Shown: positions 33,600-43,747 of the stretch, one piece after another | Position numbering within the stretch: position 1 is the stretch's first letter | Layout of the letters: each line of letters opens with the position of its first letter | Source of the DNA: Nymphaea colorata | Taxonomy: Eukaryota; Streptophyta; Magnoliopsida; Nymphaeales; Nymphaeaceae | Direction of reading: 5' to 3' | NCBI RefSeq assembly: GCF_008831285.2 | Contig: NC_045145.1 | Coordinates: 5,762,802-5,826,801, forward strand | DNA length: 64,000 nucleotides | The notes under the pieces: model-generated | Told to the model about the DNA's origin: nothing | Seen by the model: only the letters and a program-made list of their open reading frames with translations | Databases searched by the model: none | Made by a program: the position numbers and the translations under genes

Positions 33600-36500
33600 T
33601 GATAGGATGTAACCCTGTTGCGGCTAGAAATGAGGCTGCCAGCCGAATCCTCTCTCAAGATCTATGGAGGGAGGCGCACCAAGGTTCAATAATATTAGAG
33701 TTGTACATTTTTTCCCCAACTGAACAGCAACCCCAACTCAAATAGCAACCCTAGGACAAATGTACAAGTGAGGTTAAACCCCCCCCCATGCTTAACCTAC
33801 TACAGAAATCTACAAGATGGGTGGCTTATTACAACTAAGATCGATACATCATTCACTCTAGCTCACTCATCCATACACATTCATTCATCCAAACCATCTG
33901 TCAAACCATGCCTAGGCGTCCAAACCATGCCCCATTACCCCTAGGTGGCCTTAATCAGCCCGAGATTGTGTCCTAAGCAAGAGTGCTCCAGAGGAATCCA
34001 CGGTCGGCTGCTAGGCTTATTGTCGGCTGGAATCAATCAACACCCTCCCACGTTTCTATAGTGGGGATTTAGTGCTCACCTGCCGAAGCCACGTCCGGTG
34101 TTTCCCTGTATGGTAGATGACCGAAGGTGAAGTCCACAGCTAATGCTGCCCTCGATATTCAGCACTCTTCCAAACTCCTTTAGCTACGCCACACGTCCGT
34201 TGCTAATTCTCCTTCCCACTTCACCTTGGTTCAATTCAGCACAAGCAAGTAAATGCCCTATTAAGTCAGCAAGAGTATAAGATGAGAGGTGGAAATGCGT
34301 CACCAGAATCCTAGTCGGCCCCAAGTTGCAAAAGAGAGTTGGGGGAAGCAATCACCAATCTCGCTTGGCGGACGTGGTTTGTTCAAGGTAGGTTCAATGC
34401 TAGGCTAGGATTATCCGAGCCCTCAAGGTCCACACACGTTGGTAAGTCGATGCCCATGCCACTTGGTTGACCTTCCCAGTATAGGAGCTGGTCAATGTTG
34501 ACTCTTCTTGATGAACGTTAGGAAAGTCCACCTTCCTAGGTTGTCGCGGTCCCTTCCTTCAAGCACGAGGTAAGCCTTCTTTCCAATCTCGGGTGGATCT
34601 CAGGTGGATTGAGATCTTCCCAAAATGATATCCTCCTTCCTTATTCTCCTCCTTCCAGATTTAGTGCACCCACTGGATGATCTCCTTTCCAAAGGTGCGA
34701 GGTGAGTCACCTTCCGATTTGGGCACAAGGGACCTCCTCGCCTACACGTGGCAGCTCCTCTTGGAAATTATTTGAATTACTTTCCTTTGTTGTAGCTGGT
34801 GATTGGACCTCCTCCTTAATTGGTGTTATCAACCTTCCAATTCTGGTAGATGGGATCTCCTCTTTGTGTGTGGGTCCTCCCTATTGGTACATGGCAGCCA
34901 CTTGCCTTTTTCCTTAATCAAAAGTGTCTACAATGCACCAAAAGATTGAGATCACCTTCCCAAAATCATTCTAGCTGGACATGATCACCTTTTTATCTTG
35001 GCGAGGGCCAAGATCTTTCCTCAACCATGCACAAGGCTCCTTCCCCTCCACATGTCCCACCACCTTCCTCAATTGGTGCGAGCTGGGTCAAGTAACTCCC
35101 ACGTCCTTGCCACATGTCCCACCTTCCTACTTGGTCGCAAACAAAATAGGTAAGCGGAAACTCCAAGGTGCGGCGCTATCTCCTTCTTAATTTTCCTCCT
35201 TCACCCAGCGCTAGGGTTGGCTTCCCTTGGACAATTATACCCTCAAATAATCCAATGTATCCTAAATGAAATAATTCAAGGCAAGGGCAATTGAGGAAAA
35301 TATCACTGGAGCTCCCAAAATGCCAAAAAACTTATCGGAATTCTATGGAGCGGCACCAAACGGTATTAGGGTTCCGGCCAGCTGCTGGTGCAAAACCTGA
35401 ATTCCGGCCGATGGCTAAAATGCAGGAAATACACCTTCAATCAGGTCCAAACTTGGCTGGAATGCTCCTAACTCTTGGGTAAACATGTTGAGGATGATAT
35501 TCTGATCTGAAACTTTGATGGATCCCCATATTCTATCGACTAATCAGACCTATCAGTCGCGGCTCTTCTGGTGACAGGTTGTATTGCACAAATCTGATTG
35601 TTGCTGCCTCAAACGAACTCCAAATTGCACCAAACTTGGACAAAATGTGCCTGAGATAATTACGAACGTGATGAGGCAAGTTCTGTCCTTGGATCATTTC
35701 ATCATTTGAACATGCTAGACTGTCATGGTTTCCAACAACAACTTGTACCTGGCTGAAAGACAGTCGATTGATCAGCTCCTTTTCTCCTTGGTTGTTCTCG
35801 GTTCCTCGCTAGAAAAAAAGTCAATGAATAATCAATTCCATGGACAAGGATGACTATATCAAGTCCGAGACCATTCAGATGAGGACCGGTGTTAGACCGC
35901 CATCGGATAAATGGCTGAATGCACTGGAACTTCTCCTAAGAGCTCAATTGGATTTGATCTTCGATTTTTGTTCAAATGCTTTTGGACAAACCTAAGTTAG
36001 AAGAGATCTCTCTCGAATGCATATGCTATCCTCATGTTAGATCAACAAGATTGGATCATAACCAGCAAACTATTGTTTGCAACTAGGACATTTGGTACTT
36101 ATCGTATAGATTGCCGCCAGTAGTGGATGTGCAAGGCTGGAAGTTGCCGCCAGAGCCACGGGCATCGCTCCTCTCCTATGCATCTCTCTCTATTCCTTGG
36201 CCTCTAAACTCTCCCGTTGTTGAACAGAATGCACCATCAGATGAGGAAATCGTTGTCGAAGCCTCCGGTGGTAGCACCTGGCCACTACCTCTCTATTTTT
36301 TTCGGCAATACTCACACAATATAGAGTATTTGGGTTGTAGTGCCTTCACAAGGCCACGCCCTAGGGACCAAAGATCTCCAAGCAGGAGGAAGAGAGAGAC
36401 TCTCAAATTTTCATTTCCAAAAACATATGTACAATGTCTCGGTTTTAGCCTTTATAGCATGCCTGAATCGGTTCCTAACTTGTCTCAGTTTGAGATGTTA

Positions 36501-37003
36501 CAAAAGAAAAGAAAAACCACTACATAAGCAAAAGCATTTCAAAAACAAAGAACAAGAATTAAAAATGTCATGGGTGCTAGGCCCGCACCCACTCAGGTTC
36601 GCCTGAGCTCGTCTTGATCCAAGATGTCTTCCAAGGTGCTGATAAGAAATTGGGCTTGCGCCCACCTCGCCTAGGTTGGCCTTAGGCTGCTGTAGAAGAT
36701 AGGCTAGGCATGGCCCTCTCGAGTCCCATATAAAGTCTTCAACAGAATGTTTGTTGAGCTTGGACCCATCCTCCATCTCGTTCTGGGTTTGACATATTTG
36801 GTTTTGGCTTCAGACCCACTTGGTTCTGCTCATCGAATCCTCTTGTTCACTCATCCTCCTACTAAGTCCAGACCCTTCTTCAAGTTGGTTCTTGTCCTTC
36901 AGTACGCCTAGCTGCATCATTCCTTCATCATGTTGGTGTCCATGGGCGCTAATAGCCCTTGCAGCTAACCTACTAGACTTGATCTTGGCTGCCTCGCCTT
37001 ACG
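33600..37003 (-). mobile_element. 5' LTR of the minus-strand element (repeat copy C, up to 3.4 kb)
   Basis: The left boundary TGATAGGATGTAACCC is fixed by the adjacent primer site. It shares ordered blocks with copies A and B, including ACAAGTGAGGTTAA, CCCCTAGGTGGCC, the CCTCCTTCC-rich part, TACAATGTCTCGGTTTTAGC (near 36430) and GCGCCCACCTCGCCTAGG (36658). On the minus strand GCTATAAAGGC near 36450 is a good TATA box. The right limit is approximate. Confidence 0.65.
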
Positions 37004-37056
37004 AGTCGAGCTTAAACGAGTCGAGCTCGAGTAGCTCGACTCGTTGTGCACCCCTA
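37004..37056 (-). mobile_element. Terminal fragment of an hAT-1-type element
   Basis: On the minus strand it reads TAGGGGTGCACAACGAGTCG and continues with GAGCTCGAC repeats, matching the end of hAT-1 with one change in the first ten bases. Only about 53 bp remain. Confidence 0.7.
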
Positions 37057-37058
37057 AA

Positions 37059-37500
37059 TGTCAGGCAACGCCTAGCAGTTGAAGGCCGAGAGAACGTGTC
37101 AGATAATGGTTCTAGAGCTAGATGGCTTGCGAGCAGAAGTGCCCGTGGCCAACCGCTGGCATGCGTGGCAGCAGTTGTTGGCCAGATGGCCAACGGGCTA
37201 TTATAGCCCACGGTCACGTTTGAACTTCGGCGGGATAGTCTTGCTGCTTTAGTTTTGAATTCAAAACTGTGTGGCCGAGTACTTAAGCCATGCCGAGCAT
37301 TGTACAATGTAGATGAGTTGTAATGCTTTTAGTCTTTGTAAAGTTCTGCTATCAAGAAAAAGACTAAGTCCTCGAGTTGAAGCAAAGATTGGTTGTCTAT
37401 TATTCCATGAAATTTCCATACGGGTGGTGATAGGATTGTAAGTCTAAGAGGGTAGACTTACGCCATGCAGGTGAAGAACGAAAGAAAAATTTGTCCTTGT
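37059..37500 (+). repeat. LTR fragment of the 19-23 kb Ty3/gypsy family
   Basis: Starts TGTCAGGCAACG and aligns with 19192-19640 to about AAATTTGTCC near 37497. No primer site follows, so it is a 3' LTR, solo LTR or truncated copy. Confidence 0.75.
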
Positions 37501-38004
37501 AAGACTAGGCAAGGCCTCAGTTGGTCATTGGCCAAGATGGCCTTGTGTACCCTTTTCTTTCCAAGCTAGTAAAGGACGCCTAGGTGGAGGGTGCTGATAG
37601 CTCTAGGCAGCCTTTGGTCCACCTCATAGGCCCCTGGTGACCATGAGTGAAAGACCGGCCTGCTGAGTGGGCTCACCCAAGGCACGTGGCACGCTGGGTA
37701 GGACCGGTCTTTGAGCACCTGGGTCGTGCTAGTAGGCTGCAGGGGTTGGTTGAGCTCAGATAACTCTTCCTGACAATGGGCATAACTGAAGTAGACGTGA
37801 GTGTGTGTGGATGCGGGCTGATTTCTCAGGTGTCTGAGTCGTTGGGCATGGCTCTCATCAACTACTCCCATCCTTAGATGGATATTGTCCCCATGACCTG
37901 GTAGCTAGAAACCTATTCAGAAAAATATCCTCATCTTCTCAAGTTAGTCTCATTTCTATGTCATCTCATTGGACCAAAAGTTGGTGCAACAAACAACCCT
38001 CTCA
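37501..38004 (-). other. Unassigned sequence, probably retroelement remnant
   Basis: The minus strand is open for 101 codons at 37566-37871 without recognisable domain. It lies downstream of the minus-strand integrase remnant and may be its 3' part. Confidence 0.3.
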
Positions 38005-38700
38005 TCAGACCCACCTCACTTTCATGATTTAGGTCGTTAAGGGAGATGGATCATCCCATTGAGCCTTGTCTTCTTTAGATGGGGGAGACCCCACAAAAAG
38101 TTTAAGACTTGAAACAAGAAAGATCGTATGGAATTGTGCATTGTTAGGCAATCCTGACCTCTAGGTTGTCTTTCCTATGACTTCAATGACATTGAAAGGA
38201 CCATGACTGCGACGAAGAAGCTTAGAGCAAGCTTGGCCAAGTAGGGTTCCTTGGTCTCTTGAGGGGTACCCAGTCACCCACCTCAAAGAATCTTTCCTTT
38301 TTTGTGTTTGTCATGCTATTGCTTCATTCTATTTTGTGGCACTTCAGCATTTCTTTTTTCACAATTCTTAGAATTTCATCTCTTTCTTTCAATTGTTTTT
38401 TCACATTGAGATCTTGATTGACACCTTTTTCATATTGCAGTAATGAAGTAGTGGGAAACTATATACCACCTCAAAATGGGTCATACAAATGGCGAAGTGG
38501 TGACTCAAATTTGTAGGACCACTCGCCTCAAAGCATGCATCTGGACCAACTTTTTGGCTTATGACTTGCGAAGCACTAAAGTATCTTGTTGATTATCTTA
38601 GTCCGGCCTTTGGTCTAAGGGTGATATGTTGTATTGAGACGGTGCTTTATCTCCATCAGTTTAAAGTACTTCAAAAAATTGCTTAAAGAAATGAGCCCAA
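38005..38700 (-). pseudogene. Minus-strand Ty3/gypsy integrase remnant
   Basis: On the minus strand a broken frame gives the end of an integrase core (TKGRTKIINKIL for the usual TDGQTEVVNR, then ASHKPKSW), followed by the C-terminal linker (KKQLKERDEILRIVKKEMLK) and FFEVGDWV. Multiple stops and indels. It has no clear link to the elements nearby. Confidence 0.65.
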
Positions 38701-39410
38701 AAGGTGACTAGGTTTCTTTGTTTTTTTTTATATAGTTATCTAACTTATGTTAACTATTTCAGTGTTATTAATATTTGAAATGCTTATAATAGAAATACAA
38801 CAAACATATTCAACTTCAACAAAAAAAAATTGCTGGTGATTGAAATTCAATACAATCATTGAATATGCAAAATCAATAGTAGAAGTTTAACATTTCTCAT
38901 TAAATGTAATCCAATATAAGAAACATAAATTAGAAACTAAATTTAATATTGATACGAAGGAATGTAAATCCGCAAGAAGGCTTTGATTGTTTCGCTAGGC
39001 TCTTCCAGTTCAGCAACTTTCTTAGTGGTTGATAATTGTCTTCTTCCTTAGAGTCTGGGACTACAAGTAAAGACAAATTGTCTCAAGAACAATATCTAGT
39101 ACATGAATTTGTTCTTCTATGTTAGAAATAATCTCTGAAATATCATCTTGTTTTTTTTTTTTGTATTAGAAACAATCTCTGGTAAGGTTTGAACATTTGG
39201 GTCCTTAATTGTGCAAATCATTTTTCCAAAGATTCTAAACATATTAAAATCTAACAAAGTAAATATCAAATATGATTAGTTGAATAAACAATAATATTAT
39301 AAGAATATTAATAAGCTAACAAACAAATGCTCAATATTTAGATGCCAAATTGTAATGTTTACTTCCTTAAACATTAAAAAATAGGAAAATCAATACAATA
39401 AGCTGATAAA
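38701..39410. other. AT-rich sequence, nothing recognised
   Basis: Runs of A and T, no open frame, no repeat signature that I can support. Confidence 0.5.
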
Positions 39411-39414
39411 GAGA

Positions 39415-41860
39415 ATAGTGATCAGATGATGAAGAAGATGCACTTCCATCATCATCTCAATCATCATCTAAATTTAATGATATCTTAACATCTTCATCTG
39501 TGTCCTCAAATTGGTTCTTCTTCTTCTTCTTCTTCTTCTTGAATTATCAAATTTCGCTTCCCTTGGCTTTGGATGCATTCTTTGGACTTTTAGGTTGTTT
39601 GTCTGATCATCTTGATGGGCCATTGTGGTCTTGAGAAGCACTGGTTGCCTTGTCGGCAAGATCCTATATGAGAGAAGGATCATCATCATACACGTTGTTT
39701 ATCATCACATGGTCATTCATCATTTTCATCAACTTCTCCCCAAATAACAAGATCAATTTTTTTTGCCATTTCTTTTCCTCTCGTCATATTGTTCCTTTAA
39801 TTGCTGATTATAAGCCACAGACATTAAGTCCGTCAACTCTTTTTTTTTGTTGCAACCTATTTCACCTCTTTGTATGGAGCTGCAAGACATTTAACAATGA
39901 AAATTATGAGGATAAGGCTTAACACTCGAATGATGTAAAAACAATAAGAAAACATTCATAACCATTTGAAAGCTCCAAATACATTCACAACTAGAAGCTC
40001 TGCATGTAAGGCCTAACACTCGAACAAAAAAACATTGTAGTTCAAGACATCTAATGCCATAAGAGATCCACCAATCAATTTTGACATAAAAAAACCTAAT
40101 GTTATTTAGTGTTAAATAATTAAATGTATTTACATTTTATATCATGATTCATTAGTTATAACTTACTTGGTAAAAGTGTTTTCCTTTTCTAAATTGCCAT
40201 GTCCATCTCAAATGGACCAGTCAATCATGTATGTTACTCTGCTTTAATGCATTGTGAACTAGACGAGAAATGCACTTGAATAGTCCTAGCTTGATTTCAT
40301 AATTGGACACAATATCATAGTCATCATAGAAAATTGATGGATTTAAGTATAACTCAGTTACATGTAGAGGTTGATGCAATTGAGCCTCCCATCTTTTGCT
40401 AATAGTTTCCTATATACGCTTATATGAAGATTCATCTTTCTTCAAATTCACCTATTACAGTTTAAAAGACGCTAGATTGTAGAGTAATAATGACTAAACT
40501 CAGAAAAGCAAACTTATAATGCATAAACTAATTTGCGTTTATTTCTTCATTCGCACGGTCCATTGCCTCGTATGTGTAACCCATCGACGGCTTTTAATCA
40601 TTGTCAATTATGCAAAGAATTTCAACTAACAGATGCATAACTCTAAGAACATTAGTGACACCAGTCTAAAAGTTTTTTTGCAAAACACATCGTCCGACGT
40701 TCATCCAACGATGTATTTGGACAACTTGTTTTCTGACAATTCTTTTGATGTAAACCTTATTCTTAAAGTCTTTTTTGCAGCTGTGCAAACTTTTCAAAGT
40801 AAAAAAAAAATGTTGCAAACTTGGTCATGGCTGGCATGTAAAGGTCTATATGTGTTGCAGTCCTCATCATGTGCCATACCTTACCATGTGCATATATAAA
40901 AACAACCAACTGTTTTGCCTTAGAGAATATATGCTTAAACTGTAGAACTTCTCTAATATCTTCTAACATCAGACCCAAATAATGAGCTGCACAAGAGGTC
41001 CAAAACAAATGTCGCTAACTTTGGATCATCCATTAGCATCTTTCTTGCCTTCACATAATTTGATGCATTATCTCTTATAATTTGAGCTACATTTTCTTCA
41101 CCTACTTCCTTGATAACATCTCTTAATAGCTTGAAAAGCAGGCTTGCATCTTTAGTTTGGTGAGACGCATCAACTAACTTAAGGAACATTGTTTCGACAA
41201 TGAAATAAAGAAGTTAATGAGTGCTCTGCTCCTAGTGTCCATCCATCCATTTGACATAATATAACATCTATACTTTTTTCAATGATATTTATATAATTTA
41301 ATAAATTCTTATGTCTATGCAACTTATAGTTACAACAAGGGTTCTTACATCTCATGGTAAGAAGGACCCTACATACATGGCCCAATTGTCTCATGACATT
41401 GATCATGGCTTAGAAGGAACAAAATTGATAGTGTTAAATGCTATTCCTGCCTGGTAAAACCATCAAGTAATGGTTTCACATACAGTCTGCCTTTCTTCCT
41501 TCATATATCTATTCTCCGTAGTTGTCTATCTCGCTTTACTAACTCTTTGTTGCAAAAAGAAAAGAGCAATAGGCCCATTGGATGCGGTGGCTGTGATCCA
41601 AACTCCTCTCTTGACGTTTGTGGGTACGTTTCAACCTCTATGTCGTCATCTAGAGGCACGTACGTCCTTCGGCCTTATTCCTTTGGGATGTGGTGGTTCT
41701 TCCATGTATTATAGTAGTATGCTTATGAATCTCTAATGTCGAATTCTTATATGCAATGGCATTTTTTCCAACGCCAAGTACGTATTGTTTAACGCGATGA
41801 ATGCCACCATTCAAAACCCTCTTACATTTCACACATGTAACTACGTTCATATTCCTCTTG
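39415..41860 (-). pseudogene. Dead hAT transposase (BED and DUF659 type), hAT-D
   Basis: Read on the minus strand: a BED zinc finger at about 41850-41680 (VTCVKCKRVLNGGIHRVKQY), a DUF659 catalytic part at about 41400-40950 (CQMDGWTLGA, then FLKLVDASHQTKD, EVGEENVAQIIRDNASNYVKA, ending in a CAAHYLGLMLEDI block near 40985), a more decayed region to about 40100, and an acidic tail (EDTDEDVKISLNLDDD) near 39480. Frames change several times and stops are frequent, so it is inactive. Its relatives are hAT-A and hAT-C in the LAZ1 intron. Confidence 0.8.
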
Positions 41861-42560
41861 TTTGTGCAGTATGCCCATTGCTAGGTAGGGTAATTGGATT
41901 TTGGCACATAAAACATTATCAGACAGAGACTGATCTTTATCATTCTCGCGTTCAGACGTATTTGCATTGCCTGAACTTACATGATCGATCTGTAGATATA
42001 TCATTATATTTGTATATAAGTATATAACTGGTATATTATATTTATCAATAATGGTACAATGGTATTTGCAGTCAAGTAGATACACCATGATATTTGCAAT
42101 AATGGTACAATTACATTGTCATAATGCAAAATATCAAGGGTCGATTGGAAGCATTTACATGGTTTTAAAATAAAGTGAACAAAAGTACAATTTATCTTTT
42201 CACCTCTGCAAATTAGGTGTTCATAGTTCATAATAGCAAAAGAACAATGTCGTCCATAGCAAGTTGCTGATGTTGTTATATCTATCTTCCACCGTGCTAG
42301 TAACTAATCTATGGCTTGTGCATCGTTTAAAATGCAAATTTCATTAAAATGTCATAATATTACATTAAATTGAAGCATGAAGCATCTTTACCTTCCAAAC
42401 AGACGATGAAATTAAAATGGAGGATATGTCAAAAGAAACGAAATCTGTTGATTTTTCCCTTTTTAGTGGACATTGGGAGACGAAAGCACCGTTTGGCAAG
42501 GAAACGTCATCTATTTAATAAAAAAATGATAGAAGGATAAAGACCGCTTATCATAAAAGA
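41861..42560. other. Intergenic AT-rich sequence upstream of the LAZ1-like gene
   Basis: No coding or element termini recognised. TATATCAT/GATATATC-type AT repeats near 41990-42060. Confidence 0.4.
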
Positions 42561-42900
42561 CATTTATAAAGAATTGACCAAGATATGTTATACGTTGTTA
42601 AAAATGTCCATCCATCCACGTCATGCCCAAATTTGATCATCGCGGGGTCGTACCGTGCCATCACTCTCTCCTTTTCATGCTTCTCTTTTCTGTCTCCCTC
42701 TGGTTTTCAGGGCTCGCACGCACGGAGACGCATATGGTAGTGGCCTTCTCCGGGGATTCTTGGTTCCTTTTTTCAGGTTGCACTTCCTGACTACGTTTCT
42801 GGATACAGGTCCGTATTGTGCAGTTTCGCCTCACTGATCTAAAGATCGGAAGAAAAATCCGATTTCGGAATTGGGCGAAGAAGGAGGTGTCCAAAGAGGG
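42561..42900 (+). promoter_or_regulatory. Probable core promoter and 5' leader of the LAZ1-like gene
   Basis: TTTATAAAG near 42565 is a possible TATA box. A pyrimidine-rich stretch (42660-42720) follows. An upstream ATG at 42678 opens a 36-codon frame ending before the main ATG, which could lower translation if included in the mRNA. The start of transcription is not determined, and a leader intron cannot be excluded. Confidence 0.35.
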
Positions 42901-43083
42901 ATGAGGTGCATAAGATCGCCGTCGATACATCTGATGAGTATTTTCGTATCATTAGCGGAAGTGGTGGGAGATTATCACGTGCCAACGTGGGCATCAGCGG
43001 TTGCGGGGACCTTTGTGCTCCTCACGCTCGCGTTCTCGATATTCCTCGTATTTGAGCACCTGTCGGCGTATAAGAACCCGGAG
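42901..43083 (+). CDS. LAZ1: LAZ1-like exon 1
   Basis: 61 codons from ATG 42901 to GAG|GTCTCA. It holds the extracytosolic N-terminus and first membrane span, and ends in AYKNPE. An in-frame upstream extension has no ATG, so this start is preferred. Phase 0. Confidence 0.9.
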
Positions 43084-43697
43084 GTCTCATTGCTTGTTTG
43101 ATTTCTGTCAATTTTTGCCCTTGTTTCCTGTGGATGATCCTGACTTCTTTCTTTCCCCTTTCTGTGGTGTCTTCAATGCAGGAGCAAAAATTTCTCATCG
43201 GCGTCATCTTAATGGTTCCATGCTACTCGATTGAGTCGGTAAGTGGCCATTTCAGTCTGTATAAAAAGATAAGATCGTATTTCAATGGCGTCCATTTCAA
43301 TTGCAGTATTTTCGACGGCTTTTACAGTTTTGCTGCTTAAGATATGCAGAAAACCACTTGTCAGAGTTTGGCGCACACGTTCCGTATACTAGATATGATA
43401 GTCCGAAAAGCTATTGACTTCAGACCGACTCGACTGATCGGTCTTAATAGGTAGCGTGTAGTTACAAAGTACATGCGTAGAAGTAGCAGCAACATATGAC
43501 TTCGTGTCCACATTCCCCCACCTTCCAACCCCCACCACACCCCCACCTCCCCTCTTGTCCATTTTGGACACGCAATTCCTATGATGCGTATTATAGCTTA
43601 AACATAGACACAATTAGCTTATATTAATGAAGACGGGCATGTCATAACGACCGATGTTAAATTTTTAATTAATCCAAAATCATTCACAATAAGAGTC

Positions 43698-43747
<50 letters not shown>

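Noticed and set aside
33289-33602. Short frames on both strands near 33.3-33.6 kb
   Set aside because: They recur because of the TRIM terminal repeats (33104-33294 and 33380-33570), which explain them without coding.
42655-42837. Frame of 60 codons just upstream of the LAZ1-like ATG
   Set aside because: It lacks an ATG at its start and lies in the likely leader. Only the 36-codon frame from ATG 42678 is kept as a possible upstream ORF.
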